Assembly (NCBI GenBank): GCA_023460955.1
Contig: JAEWOH010000070.1
Coordinates: forward strand, 62,001 to 126,000
Length of the DNA: 64,000 bases
Source of the DNA: Bacillota bacterium
GTDB taxonomy: Bacteria; Bacillota; Clostridia; Acetivibrionales; DSM-1351
Direction of reading: 5' to 3'
The notes under the pieces are model-generated. The model ran no database searches, was not told where the DNA came from, and was given only the letters and a program-made list of their open reading frames with translations. Shown here in pieces: positions 26,167-35,515 of this stretch (positions are counted from its first letter, which is position 1; every line of letters begins with the position of its first letter). Both the position numbers and the translations under genes were made by a program.

Positions 26167-27867
26167 ATGGGACGAAAGATATTGATTATTGGCGGCGTTG
26201 CCGGAGGAGCATCTGCAGCTGCAAGACTAAGAAGAAATAGTGAAGAAGATCAGATTATTATGTTTGAAAGGGGACCTCATGTTTCATTTTCCAACTGCTC
26301 ACTCCCTTACCACTTGAGCGGAATGGTTAAGGAGGCAGATGATCTGGTTTTAATGAGCCCCGAGCTGTTTTTGAAACAATATAATATAGATGCACGTGTA
26401 AATAGTGAAGTAATTGCAATTGATAGACAAAACAAAACTGTAAAAGTTAAGAGGGTAGATTCAGAGGAGTACTATAACGAAAACTACGATAAATTGATAT
26501 TATCACTAGGAGCTTCTCCGATTGTACCTAAGTTTCCAGGTATCGAAAATGTGAATGTATTCACGGTGCGAAATGTGGTCGACATTAATCGATTGAATCA
26601 ATATGTAAAGCAAATGTATACCAAGGACATAACTGTCATCGGTGGTGGATTTATCGGAGTTGAAGTTGCTGAGAACTTAAACATGGCAGGCTACAATGTA
26701 TCACTGGTAGAAGCTTCTGATCAAATACTCAGACCCTTTGATTATGATATGGTTCAGATATTCCATAAAGTATTGATGGATCATAAGGTAAACTTAATTG
26801 TAGGAGATAAGGTAGAGAGATTTGAGGAAAATAAAGTTGTCTTAGCTTCGGGGAAAACTGTAAATGCTGGTGCTGTGGTAATGGCAATCGGGGTATCACC
26901 TGAAACCTATCTTGCAAAGGAAGCCGGTCTTCAGATAGGAGAAACAGGTGCCATCAAGGTAGATAAAAACTATCGTACCAATGACCCGGATATCTATGCA
27001 GTTGGCGATGCAATCGAAGTTTATAATGCATTGACTCATTCCATGACCAAATTATCCTTAGCAGGTCCAGCATTAAAGCAGGCAAGAGCAGTTGCAGATC
27101 ATATTAATCATAAGAGTACCTTGAACAAAGGTTATATTGGTTCTTCTGCAATTAAGGTATTTGAATATAATGGTGCATCTACCGGATTGAATGAATCCTT
27201 AATTAAGGCACAAAACATAAACATCAATTATGACATTGTTCGTGTAATTCTATCCGATAAAGTGGGACTTATGCCGGATGCGGCACCAATGCATTTTAAG
27301 TTACTTTTTGAAGTTCCTACAGGAAAGATTTTGGGAGCTCAGGCGATTGGCAAAGGTGATGTTACAAAGAGAATTGATATTGTTGCCACCGCCATTAAGT
27401 TCGGAGGAACACTAGAGGATTTGAAGGATCTGGAATTTAGCTATGCGCCTCCGTTTACCACCGCAAAGGATATTGTAAATTACGCAGGATATGTAGGCTC
27501 AAATCTCCTAAATGGCGACTATAAGCAAGTGAATGTTGATAAGGTAAGAGAGCTTGTTGAAAACAATAATATTATTATCGATGTAAGAGAAATCAGAGAA
27601 TTTGAGAGAGGGCATATCAAAGGAGCAATCAATATTCCATTAAGTGAACTTAGGAAAAGAACAGACGAAATTCCAAAAGACAAACCGGTATATTTACACT
27701 GTCGAACCGGTCAGCGCAGCTACAATGCAACTTTGATACTTCAGAATTTGGGCTTTCATAACGTTATTAACATCACGGGTAGCTTTTTAGGAATTTCATT
27801 TTATGAATACTATAATGACAAACTGAGTGGAAGAGAAAGCATTGTAACTGAATACAATTTCAGATAA
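26167..27867 (+). CDS. CoA-disulfide reductase with C-terminal rhodanese domain
   Basis: A 566-residue FAD- and NAD(P)H-dependent pyridine nucleotide disulfide oxidoreductase of the CoADR-RHD type. The N-terminal Rossmann motif GGVAGGASAAARLRR is at 9-23 and the single redox cysteine is Cys44 in SFSNCSLPYH. A second nucleotide-binding motif is GGGFIGVEVAE, and the FAD motif is YAVGDAIE. The rhodanese domain occupies about 460-555 with the active loop HCRTGQRSY. Family members reduce CoA disulfides, CoA persulfide or polysulfide. Coupled with the rhodanese upstream and thioredoxin downstream, it suggests persulfide or sulfur handling. Confidence 0.93.
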   Translation: MGRKILIIGGVAGGASAAARLRRNSEEDQIIMFERGPHVSFSNCSLPYHLSGMVKEADDLVLMSPELFLKQYNIDARVNSEVIAIDRQNKTVKVKRVDSEEYYNENYDKLILSLGASPIVPKFPGIENVNVFTVRNVVDINRLNQYVKQMYTKDITVIGGGFIGVEVAENLNMAGYNVSLVEASDQILRPFDYDMVQIFHKVLMDHKVNLIVGDKVERFEENKVVLASGKTVNAGAVVMAIGVSPETYLAKEAGLQIGETGAIKVDKNYRTNDPDIYAVGDAIEVYNALTHSMTKLSLAGPALKQARAVADHINHKSTLNKGYIGSSAIKVFEYNGASTGLNESLIKAQNININYDIVRVILSDKVGLMPDAAPMHFKLLFEVPTGKILGAQAIGKGDVTKRIDIVATAIKFGGTLEDLKDLEFSYAPPFTTAKDIVNYAGYVGSNLLNGDYKQVNVDKVRELVENNNIIIDVREIREFERGHIKGAINIPLSELRKRTDEIPKDKPVYLHCRTGQRSYNATLILQNLGFHNVINITGSFLGISFYEYYNDKLSGRESIVTEYNFR

Positions 27868-27881
27868 AGCATCGAAGCCTA

Positions 27882-27922
27882 TGTGACCTTATCACAGTAT
27901 AATATCAGAATATCTGTATAAT
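27882..27922 (+). promoter_or_regulatory. Crp-type palindrome and -10 box of the thioredoxin gene
   Basis: TGTGACCTTATCACA (27882-27896), again TGTGA-N5-TCACA, is followed by TATAAT at 27917-27922. The spacing from palindrome centre to the first base of the -10 box is 28 bp, the same as at 25738-25778. Another TATAAT at 27898-27903 abuts the site and is less likely to be used. Confidence 0.65.
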
Positions 27923-27980
27923 AAAATTATAGGAATTAATAAGCAAAACTTAAACCAGGAATTATGAAAGGAGAATGGAT

Positions 27981-28292
27981 ATGAGTGTACTGACAATAAC
28001 ACAAGATAATTTTGAAAAAGAGGTTATCAATTCAGATAAACCGGTATTAATAGATTTTTGGGCACCCTGGTGTGGCCCCTGCAGAATGGTAGGACCTGTA
28101 GTTGAACAGGTTTCAGATGAGGTAAACAGCACAGTTAAAGTAGGTAAAGTTAATGTGGATGAGCAACCGGAACTTGCACAGAGCTTTAAGATCATGAGTA
28201 TTCCGACACTTGTGGTGATTAAAAACGGGAAAGTAGCTCAGCGTGTTTCAGGAGTTAAATCAAAGAACGCTATTTTATCGATGCTTCAGTAG
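27981..28292 (+). CDS. trxA: Thioredoxin
   Basis: A 103-residue thioredoxin with the complete active site WAPWCGPCRM at about 26-35 and the cis-proline region SIPTLVV. It reduces protein disulfides and, with rhodanese and CoA-disulfide reductase next door, could release sulfur from persulfides. I chose ATG 27981, seven bases after AAAGGAG; the in-frame ATG at 27975 lies too close to that site. It has its own promoter with a Crp-type site. No thioredoxin reductase is seen in the window. Confidence 0.93.
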   Translation: MSVLTITQDNFEKEVINSDKPVLIDFWAPWCGPCRMVGPVVEQVSDEVNSTVKVGKVNVDEQPELAQSFKIMSIPTLVVIKNGKVAQRVSGVKSKNAILSMLQ

Positions 28293-28360
28293 AATATTTT
28301 GTGTCCTCTCGTCCCACCTAGCTCATTAAGTTGTACTAATATATGTGACAAATATGATAT

Positions 28361-28394
28361 AAGAGTAGAGTACAAAAAATGTACCCTACTCTTT
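28361..28394. terminator. Bidirectional terminator between thioredoxin and the Crp-type gene
   Basis: AAGAGTAGAGTACA (28361-28374) pairs with TGTACCCTACTCTT (28381-28394) at 13 of 14 positions around an A-rich loop. The arms give T tracts on both strands, which suits the convergent neighbours. Confidence 0.75.
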
Positions 28395-28451
28395 ATCAAT
28401 ATATATAATAAATGATTTATGGCAATTTATTAGAGATTTGATGGAAGTGCT

Positions 28452-29129
28452 CTATTCTGTCAAATTTCTAAGTTTGTCCTTGTCTAAAATATGGATTATT
28501 CCTCTGGATTGAGTTAAAATACCGTTAGCTTGAAAGACTTTTAGCATACGGGACACGACTTCTCTGGCACTGCCAATGTATTTGGCAATTTGCTCCTGTG
28601 TAAAATGCAGCTCAGTAGAATTTGCCTTTACAGTTTCATCTAAAAGAAAGATGGCTAGTCTTTTATCAAAGCTCATAAACAATATCTGCTCCATTGCCCA
28701 CATAACATCTGAAAAACGCTCTATGGTATTCTTGTATGCGAAGTTTTCAACGTATACATTTTTACTGCTTAGTTTACTGAATGCTCTAATATTGATTAAA
28801 TAAGCATCCGTGTCCATTTCAGCATCTATATGCACATCGAAGGTAATACTTTTTAAGATACAGGAAGCAGAAAGCACGCAGATATCGCCGGGTGATAAAC
28901 GGTATAAGGTTACCTCACGCCCATCCTCAGATAAAATATAGACACGTAAAGCACCATTTTTTATAAGAAGAACTCCAATGCACTCATTGTCGGTACTATA
29001 AAGATTATAGCCTTTACTATAGGATAAAGTTGAAATGTTTTTTTCAACTAATTCTATTTCAGCTTCATTTAATTTATCCCAAAAAGAAAGTTTAGATCTG
29101 ATGTATGTCAAATCGTTCAGTTCTAGCAT
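28452..29129 (-). CDS. Crp/Fnr family transcriptional regulator
   Basis: A 225-residue regulator with an N-terminal cyclic-nucleotide-binding-like beta barrel (about 20-130) and a C-terminal winged helix. The recognition helix region reads SAREVVSRMLKVF; Arg-Glu at its start is the pair that reads TGTGA half-sites in E. coli Crp. There is no N-terminal cysteine cluster of the Fnr iron-sulfur type, so the effector is unknown. Start ATG 29129 follows GGCGGGA; an in-frame TTG lies six codons upstream. Two TGTGA-N5-TCACA sites stand before the rhodanese and thioredoxin genes, its likely targets. Confidence 0.88.
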   Translation of the reverse strand: MLELNDLTYIRSKLSFWDKLNEAEIELVEKNISTLSYSKGYNLYSTDNECIGVLLIKNGALRVYILSEDGREVTLYRLSPGDICVLSASCILKSITFDVHIDAEMDTDAYLINIRAFSKLSSKNVYVENFAYKNTIERFSDVMWAMEQILFMSFDKRLAIFLLDETVKANSTELHFTQEQIAKYIGSAREVVSRMLKVFQANGILTQSRGIIHILDKDKLRNLTE

Positions 29130-29509
29130 AACATTCCCGCCAATCAAGATTATATTTATTAGATTTTATCATTAATAAGCATGAAAATAAAGCAATACCG
29201 GAGCTGATTTCACGGTTTTATAACCGTTTTATAATATGCCGTTTCAACCCGAATTATGTGACGTGAAATAACTATATATCTTATATTAACAATCGCTTAA
29301 ATCTGTGCTGATTTTCTGTAATAAACGTGGTAACCTGGCAGCAACCTATGCTATAGTTACATAAAACTTCGGAGATAACATAGTAATACTTGATCCTGTT
29401 ACATAGCTTGCTAACGTGTTATTGTGTTTTTGCTCTGAAGCGTGCATGAAGGTAAAGGAAGAGGAGAATAATAATTATTGATTGATCCCAAAAATAAGGA
29501 GAAATAAAT
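29130..29509. other. Divergent regulatory region between the Crp-type and BFD-type genes
   Basis: No gene is seen. It contains the inverted repeat ACGGTTTTATAACCGT (29212-29227), with a further CCGTTT nearby at about 29239-29244. A TGTGA at 29257-29261 lacks a partner half, so the Crp-type palindrome is not present here. Promoters for both flanking genes must lie in this stretch. Confidence 0.4.
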
Positions 29510-29854
29510 ATGGCAGGAAATAGAATAATTTGTACTAAAAATAATGTTGATTATATTACCATCAGGAAGGCTATGATATCAGGCGCAAGGACAGTAGAAG
29601 AAATTGCAGAACTTACAGGAGTTTGTACCGAGTGTGAAGGATGTAAAGCTGAATTAAATAGTATTCTTACTTCTGTTTGCGGATGCAAGAAAGTTTCCTT
29701 AGAAGCCGTAGTAAATGCAGTTAAGGCAGGTGCTGATACGGTGGAAAAGGTTGGAGAGATGACAGGAGCAGGTACTGGCGTAGATGAAGTTACGGGTGAA
29801 GCATGCGGAAAGTGTAAGGCGCTAATCCAAAATATTATTGACTTAGGAAGATAG
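29510..29854 (+). CDS. Tandem BFD-like [2Fe-2S]-binding protein
   Basis: A 114-residue protein made of two BFD-type modules. Cysteines sit at 8, 39, 42, 45, 57, 59, 99 and 102. The second module has the full CxC (57-59) ... CxxC (99-102) pattern of bacterioferritin-associated ferredoxin. The first has one N-terminal cysteine (Cys8) and a denser cluster CTECEGC (39-45), so its ligand set is unusual. Such domains carry a [2Fe-2S] cluster for electron or iron-sulfur transfer. It is a single-gene unit with RBS AAGGAGA, ending before the hairpin at 29926. Confidence 0.8.
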   Translation: MAGNRIICTKNNVDYITIRKAMISGARTVEEIAELTGVCTECEGCKAELNSILTSVCGCKKVSLEAVVNAVKAGADTVEKVGEMTGAGTGVDEVTGEACGKCKALIQNIIDLGR

Positions 29855-29925
29855 TTTTCCTTGACCATCATTCCAACTTGGAGAATGCTCAACTAAAGTA
29901 AATACCCGTTGGGGAGTATCATTTT

Positions 29926-29963
29926 AAAAGGATTACCATATTATCCATATGGTAGTTCTTTTT
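29926..29963 (+). terminator. Terminator of the BFD-type gene
   Basis: ACCATAT (29935-29941) pairs with ATATGGT (29947-29953); the stem extends outward with mismatches into AAAAGG and CTTTTT, ending in a T run. Confidence 0.65.
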
Positions 29964-30221
29964 AATTTTCATCTTGAAGGAGCATAAAAATTCGGAAAGG
30001 CACCTTAATAGGCGTGTGTTCGCAGATAATGCCACTTACAAACTATCAACACAAAATCGAAATGGAAACCGGTAGTACCATTCAAATAATATAAATTATA
30101 GATACGGCATAAAAATTTGACGATTTTGACTGCTATATTTAAACTGATTGCAAATTCAATAGGATATGATACAATGTTGATGATTGATAAAAATATAACA
30201 AACTTTTAAGGAGGATTCTGA
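29964..30221 (+). promoter_or_regulatory. Upstream region and promoter of the alcohol dehydrogenase gene
   Basis: TTGCAA (30148-30153) and TACAAT (30170-30175), 16 bp apart, make a fair sigma-A promoter about 45 bases before the ATG. Nothing else is recognised in the 250 bases before the gene. Confidence 0.45.
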
Positions 30222-31400
30222 ATGAGCAGATTTACATTGCCAAGAGATCTCTACTATGGAGCTGACTCTCTAGCTGAATTAAAGAATTTAAAAGGTAAAA
30301 AGGCAATCCTTGTATTAGGTGGCGGGTCCATGAAAAAATTTGGATTTGTTGATAAAGCACTTGCATATTTAAAAGAAGCTGGGATTGAAACCATATTATT
30401 TGAAGATGTAGAACCAGATCCCTCTGTTGAAACAGTTATGAAGGGTGCAGAAATGATGCGTGAATACCAACCTGACTGGATTATATCAATGGGAGGCGGT
30501 TCACCTATTGATGCAGCAAAAGCAATGTGGGCTTTCTATGAATATCCGGAAGTTACTTTTGAAGATTTGTGTATTCCTTTCAACTTCCCTACCCTTAGAA
30601 CAAAAGCAAAATTCTGTGCAATTCCATCTACATCAGGTACTGCAACAGAAGTGACTGCATTTTCCGTTATTACAGATTATGCAAAAGGAATCAAATATCC
30701 TCTTGCTGACTTTAACATTACACCAGACATTGCAATAGTTGACCCTGTACTTGCTGAAACCATGCCTAAGAGCCTTACCGCTTACACCGGAATGGATGCA
30801 CTGACGCATGCTGTAGAAGCATATGTTTCTACATTGAATAGCGTATTTACAGATCCTCTGGCTATTAAAGCAATCCAGATAGTTAATTCTGACTTACTAA
30901 AATCCTACGATGGAGACATGTCCAGTCGTGAAGTGATGCATTACGGACAATGCCTTGCAGGAATGGCATTCTCTAATGCCCTACTTGGAATTGTACACTC
31001 AATGGCTCATAAAACAGGTGCCGCCTTCTCAACAGGACACATTACACATGGTCTTGCAAATGCGATGTACCTTCCATACGTAATCAAATACAATTCAAAA
31101 GTTGAAACAGCAGCAGCTCGTTATGCAGAGATCGCTAATTCAATTGGTATAACAGGCACTGTTGAAGAATGTGTTGAGGGACTCCGTAAAAAAATCGTTG
31201 AGATGAATAATTACATGGGAATTCCAAATACATTAAAAGACTTTGGAATTATCGAAGCAGAATTCAGGGAAAAAATATCAGCTATTGCTGAGAATGCTGT
31301 AAATGATGCATGCACAGGTTCAAATCCAAGACCGATTAATCCGGAAGCTATGGAAAAACTATTTACGTGCATTTATTATGGCTTAGAAGTAGAATTTTAA
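30222..31400 (+). CDS. Iron-containing alcohol dehydrogenase
   Basis: A 392-residue group III alcohol dehydrogenase, cytoplasmic, oxidising or reducing alcohol/aldehyde pairs with NAD(P). The nucleotide motif GGGSPIDAAKA is at 91-101. Metal ligands fit the family at Asp192, His196, His263 and His276 (TGMDALTHAVEA, SMAHKTG and ITHGLANA). It resembles clostridial butanol/ethanol dehydrogenases used to re-oxidise NADH in fermentation, but the substrate is not fixed by sequence. AAGGAGG precedes the ATG. It is a single-gene unit closed by the terminator at 31446. Confidence 0.92.
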   Translation: MSRFTLPRDLYYGADSLAELKNLKGKKAILVLGGGSMKKFGFVDKALAYLKEAGIETILFEDVEPDPSVETVMKGAEMMREYQPDWIISMGGGSPIDAAKAMWAFYEYPEVTFEDLCIPFNFPTLRTKAKFCAIPSTSGTATEVTAFSVITDYAKGIKYPLADFNITPDIAIVDPVLAETMPKSLTAYTGMDALTHAVEAYVSTLNSVFTDPLAIKAIQIVNSDLLKSYDGDMSSREVMHYGQCLAGMAFSNALLGIVHSMAHKTGAAFSTGHITHGLANAMYLPYVIKYNSKVETAAARYAEIANSIGITGTVEECVEGLRKKIVEMNNYMGIPNTLKDFGIIEAEFREKISAIAENAVNDACTGSNPRPINPEAMEKLFTCIYYGLEVEF

Positions 31401-31445
31401 GCATACAGATTACTTGAGTTGAAGTATACTTTTATATATCAGAAG

Positions 31446-31488
31446 AGCCTCATTTTTGGATTAACCGGAAATGGGGCTATACTTTTTT
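31446..31488 (+). terminator. Terminator of the alcohol dehydrogenase gene
   Basis: AGCCTCATTT (31446-31455) pairs with AAATGGGGCT (31469-31478), with one G-U pair and a 13-base loop, then TTTTTT at 31483-31488. Confidence 0.8.
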
Positions 31489-31711
31489 CGTTTGAACTTG
31501 ACTCATATGCTCTACAATATGTGATTAATTGTCACAAACCTATTTTCCGCTGCATCACCTCATTTCTTTTATACATGTGCCTTAAATTTTAATGCGTTAA
31601 AGCAGGTGCTGATGCTATCATCCCTATTAACAACACTATGCAAAAGTTGTACACTTAGTGTAAAGCAGATTCTTATAAATCCTGTAATATGTTATTCAGG
31701 GAGGTGATTAT
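31489..31711. other. Upstream region of the AraC-type gene with two palindromes
   Basis: TGTGATTAATTGTCACA (31520-31536) is palindromic but has a 7-bp centre, unlike the two 5-bp-centred Crp-type sites. ACACTTAGTGT at about 31655-31665 is a second perfect dyad close to the AraC-type gene and might be its operator. A stretch near 31591-31617 resembles part of the BFD-type gene (AGCAGGTGCTGATG) but is too short to call a remnant. Confidence 0.35.
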
Positions 31712-32623
31712 ATGAACAGCAGTAAGGCTTTTGATGATGTGGTCTGTTACCTTGAAAACATTGTGCTTAACGATTGTGAAATTGATTACAATGAAATATC
31801 AAAAATTACAATGAGTCCGGCAGCTTTGTTTCAACGAATTTTTATTTTTGTATCAGGAATAAGCATTTCTGATTATGTGAGAAAACGCAGATTGACTTTA
31901 GCCGGATATGATTTGAAAAATAATGATATTTCTGTTTTGAATGCGGCGTTAAAATATGGTTTTCAATCCCATTCCGCATTTTCTCGTGCATTTAAAGAGC
32001 ATCATGGTATTGCACCTTCAGAAGCGAAACTGGAAAGCGTTAAATTAAATAATTATCTTCCAATTAATTTTTCAGAAATGAGATTTATAGGAGGAAAACG
32101 AATTATGGCAGAAATGAAAAAGATTATTTACAAAGAAGCGGAAGAACGATTAATGGTGGGAATGCATCTCAAAACATCTTTTGTTGAAGCAGGTAATGTA
32201 TGGCAGGAATTTTTTAGAAGTGATGCACTTGATAAACTAAATATGCTGGCAGATGTCAAGTGCTGTGACGACATCCGCTCAAATGTCGGCATAGGCTTAA
32301 TGTATAATTTTAAGGATATGCATAACTTCCAAATCATAATCGGTGATTTTGTAAAGACCGGTACGCAAATACCTGATGGATTATTTTCAAAGCAAATACC
32401 AAAAGGCTTAACCGCCCAGGTTCAGATTGAAGGAGGGAACATTGCAGATATACTTGATTCGGCGTACTTATTAATAACCGAAGCTATTGAAAAAACCGGA
32501 AAAGAAATTGATTATGACAATTTTTATTGGTGTGAAGTATATACATGCGAGGGTTATAGTGAACCCTTAAGCCGAGGTGAAAAGGTAACGGTGGATTATA
32601 TAATGCCTGTTAAATCAAAATAA
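31712..32623 (+). CDS. AraC-type regulator with GyrI-like effector-binding domain
   Basis: A 303-residue regulator of the Rob/SoxS-like design. It has an N-terminal double helix-turn-helix of AraC type (about 10-110; KYGFQSHSAFSRAFKEHHG is the second helix pair) and a C-terminal effector-binding domain (about 130-303) of the GyrI-like family, which in relatives binds small amphipathic drugs or peptides. The strong ribosome site GGGAGGTGAT precedes the ATG. It stands alone, ahead of the esterase gene, so its target is unclear. A short relic of a paralogue of its C-terminal domain lies at 53651-53724. Confidence 0.87.
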   Translation: MNSSKAFDDVVCYLENIVLNDCEIDYNEISKITMSPAALFQRIFIFVSGISISDYVRKRRLTLAGYDLKNNDISVLNAALKYGFQSHSAFSRAFKEHHGIAPSEAKLESVKLNNYLPINFSEMRFIGGKRIMAEMKKIIYKEAEERLMVGMHLKTSFVEAGNVWQEFFRSDALDKLNMLADVKCCDDIRSNVGIGLMYNFKDMHNFQIIIGDFVKTGTQIPDGLFSKQIPKGLTAQVQIEGGNIADILDSAYLLITEAIEKTGKEIDYDNFYWCEVYTCEGYSEPLSRGEKVTVDYIMPVKSK

Positions 32624-32836
32624 AAACATAAAAAATACTTAGCTGTTTTGGATTAAAATGCAAATATGTAAGCAATAAGTTATAAAAGTTTGTAAATAAA
32701 TATTTCCCATAAAGTGGTGACGCTGGAAATTTTACATAAAGAAAAAAGGACTTGTGTTTGACTTTGCCGAAATAGATTAAAATCAAGGCTATAAAATGTA
32801 ACCTTAATATTTTTTCTATCAGGAGGATTTGAGAGT

Positions 32837-35239
32837 ATGAGAAATCTCAAAAAGTTAATTGCAATAGTCTTAGCGATATGCGTACTCACAACATTTTCGA
32901 TACCTGCATTTGCTGATGGTACCGCCAAGTCTGATGCACAGTATTTGGAAAAGCTTAATGTAATTAAAGGCGATGGGAATGGTGTAGATGCCGATTACCT
33001 TGCAAAAGGAACTACAAGAATTCAGGCGGCAGTAATCTTTCTTAGATTGTGTGGATTAGAGACTGAGGCTCTTAAATTTTCATCTAAAGAGAACTTTGCT
33101 GATGCTGATTCATTAGCATGGAAAGAAGGAAGAAATATTCTGGCATATCTCAAGGCTAATCCGCAGTTGGGATGGATTGGCATAGGCGGAGACAGATTTG
33201 ATCCTAACGGCCCCGCGACTGCTCAGATGATTTACAAGATAATGCTTGAAGCCTTGGGTTACAAAGCAGGTAAAGACTTTACGTATGCAAACACAATTAA
33301 GTTTGCAGCTGAAAAGGGCCTTACCAAGATCAGTTCTGTAAAAGGTCAGATAAGCAATGCCAATTTGGCAACTGCACTTAAAGAAGCTCTTGATAAGCCA
33401 GTTGCCGGCGGAACAAAGACGCTTGCTCAAACGCTCGGCTATGATAAGGCAACTAATGGGGAACAAGGGACTCCAAGGGTTACAGTTGATGCGAATGGTT
33501 TTGATGCCAGCGGAAGAGTTGTTGCTTACTATGGCTCACCGGATAGTATTGACGGAGTCATTGAAGATGCTTGGAAGCTCGCTGAACCGGTAAATTTTAC
33601 AAAGATAAGTTCCGGGAGTACGAATACAACAGCAACCATGAGGGTATTGTGGGATGATAAGGCTGTGTATTTCCTGGCTGAAGTAAAGGATGCTAACATT
33701 TCGGATGCTTCCAGTAATGTTTATGAAAAAGATAGCGTCGAATTTTTCCTGGACGAAGATAATAAGAGATGCGGGACATATGAAGGCGATGATAGCCAGT
33801 TTAGAGTTAATTTTAAGAATGAGAGATCCTCTGACCATGGGGATTTAACAAATCTGTATACAGCTGCAAAGACAACAGCAAGCGGTTATGTAATTGAAGG
33901 CCGCGTTGCTTTATCTCAGGCCACGGCCAATGGCAAGGTAATGGGTATGGAAGGTCAGATTAATGATGCAACAGGAAGTACAAGAATAGCTACTATGAAT
34001 ATATTTGATACTTCAGGTACTGCATATCAGGATACAAAAAAGTTTGGTCAAATGCTTTTAACTGGTAAAGGCCCCAATTCTGTATCAAAATCAAACTTCT
34101 ATGATTTAAAATCCTTAGTCATGGGTGCAAAGGATATTGAACTGCAACGCTATTCTAACGGAAATGCAGTTGACACACTAATTAAAGCTTCAGAAGCTGC
34201 GATTGCTGACAAAGCTTCAACACAAGCTAAATTTGACGACTTGTGCATTAAATTACAAGCTGCCATTGATAATTTGGTACACAACGACTTATCCTTTGAT
34301 GAAAAAGAGTGCAGAGATATTCCAAAGGCATACAAGACGTCAGATCCTCAGAGCATAAGAGGATCTATCGTAAGAGTTGACTACAAAACAAATACTTATG
34401 ATCAGGAAGCAAAAGCTTTAGACAAGTATATGCTTGTATATCTGCCTCACGGATATGATGCCAACGACAAAACTAAGAAATATGATATAGTATACCTGAT
34501 TCATGGTAATGCCGAGAGTCAGCATACTGCTTTTGGCGATGTTGGTCAGAATACTGAGCTTATGAGAGCAGTTGATAATTTAATTGCTGATGGTAAGATG
34601 AAGCCAATGATTATCGTTACTCCTACCTGGTATAATACAGCTCCATATACTGCTGAGAGACAGAAGGAAGATGGGCTGTTCCGTATTAAGAATTTCCATA
34701 ATGAATTAGTGAAGGATATCATACCTACAATCGAAGGAAAATTTAATGTATATGCTCAGTCTAACAGTGAAAAAGACTTGCTTGCAGCAAGAAATCACAG
34801 AGCGGTTGCTGGATTTTCCATGGGTTCCGCCTGCACCTGGTATAACTACATTTATAGTATAAATTACTTTAAATACTATGTTCCAATTAGCTTATGGTGC
34901 TGGCAGGATGTAGACTCAATAAAGAAAGAAGGATATAATTTTACAGGAACCGATGATGAGATCAAAGCTAAATATTTAGCTGAAATCGCTAAAAAAGCAG
35001 GTTATACAAAAGATGATATACGAATCTTCTGTGCAACAGGGACAGCTGATTTAGCTTATAATGGGATGAATTCCCAAATAGCTGAAATGAAGAAACTTTC
35101 TGATACGTTTGTTTATTCAGCAGATCTTAGAAAAGGAAACTTCTATTACATAACCTTGAAGGGCGGAGCCCATAACTGGACCTGCGTGGATCGTTATTTA
35201 TACAATATCCTGCCAGATTTGTTCCTGGACAATAAATGA
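32837..35239 (+). CDS. Secreted CE1-type esterase with SLH-like and CBM9-like domains
   Basis: An 800-residue exported enzyme. Signal peptide 1-26; a degenerate SLH-like region (about 30-190); a CBM9-like carbohydrate-binding domain (about 230-420, with SVEFFLDEDN); a short helical spacer; and a CE1/feruloyl-esterase-type hydrolase (about 490-800). The triad reads Ser661 (GFSMGS), Asp738 (GTADLAY) and His779 (GGAHNW). Such enzymes remove feruloyl or acetyl groups from xylan, and the CBM9-like and SLH parts would hold it between cell wall and plant polymer. RBS AGGAGG precedes the ATG; it is monocistronic with a strong terminator. Confidence 0.88.
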   Translation: MRNLKKLIAIVLAICVLTTFSIPAFADGTAKSDAQYLEKLNVIKGDGNGVDADYLAKGTTRIQAAVIFLRLCGLETEALKFSSKENFADADSLAWKEGRNILAYLKANPQLGWIGIGGDRFDPNGPATAQMIYKIMLEALGYKAGKDFTYANTIKFAAEKGLTKISSVKGQISNANLATALKEALDKPVAGGTKTLAQTLGYDKATNGEQGTPRVTVDANGFDASGRVVAYYGSPDSIDGVIEDAWKLAEPVNFTKISSGSTNTTATMRVLWDDKAVYFLAEVKDANISDASSNVYEKDSVEFFLDEDNKRCGTYEGDDSQFRVNFKNERSSDHGDLTNLYTAAKTTASGYVIEGRVALSQATANGKVMGMEGQINDATGSTRIATMNIFDTSGTAYQDTKKFGQMLLTGKGPNSVSKSNFYDLKSLVMGAKDIELQRYSNGNAVDTLIKASEAAIADKASTQAKFDDLCIKLQAAIDNLVHNDLSFDEKECRDIPKAYKTSDPQSIRGSIVRVDYKTNTYDQEAKALDKYMLVYLPHGYDANDKTKKYDIVYLIHGNAESQHTAFGDVGQNTELMRAVDNLIADGKMKPMIIVTPTWYNTAPYTAERQKEDGLFRIKNFHNELVKDIIPTIEGKFNVYAQSNSEKDLLAARNHRAVAGFSMGSACTWYNYIYSINYFKYYVPISLWCWQDVDSIKKEGYNFTGTDDEIKAKYLAEIAKKAGYTKDDIRIFCATGTADLAYNGMNSQIAEMKKLSDTFVYSADLRKGNFYYITLKGGAHNWTCVDRYLYNILPDLFLDNK

Positions 35240-35294
35240 TTATGTTTTAAATGAAAACGGCGAAGTAGTTTCAGTAAAATGATAATCTAAAAAA

Positions 35295-35338
35295 GTAACA
35301 GGAGAGATATAATTCATATCTCTCCTGTTACTTTTTTT
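35295..35338 (+). terminator. Terminator of the esterase gene
   Basis: Perfect 16-bp arms GTAACAGGAGAGATAT (35295-35310) and its complement (35316-35331), loop AATTC, then seven T. A model rho-independent terminator. Confidence 0.92.
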
Positions 35339-35515
35339 GTGGTGTGCCGGTTATGGCCTTAACTTGCTGGTGAAAAGATGATTCCAACGCACTTAATTGG
35401 TGGGACTTGCTGTAGAGAATGTGCAACTAAAAAAATTAACCATACTTTATCCGATAAAGATATTATATGTCATCCATACAGAAGATTTCTTAAGAAATGT
35501 CATGGTCAAGTTTAT
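35339..35515. other. Intergenic stretch before the TetR/EFR1 promoter
   Basis: Nothing is recognised. A short open frame from an ATG at 35378 (69 codons) has no ribosome site and runs through the promoter, so it is not credited as a gene. Confidence 0.4.

Noticed and set aside
28341..28358. TGTGACAAATATGATA as a Crp-type site
   Set aside because: The second half-site is degenerate and the position is downstream of the thioredoxin gene, next to its terminator.
31520..31536. Third Crp-type site, TGTGATTAATTGTCACA
   Set aside because: The centre is 7 bp rather than 5 and it lies about 190 bp before the AraC-type gene with no -10 box at the 28-bp spacing.
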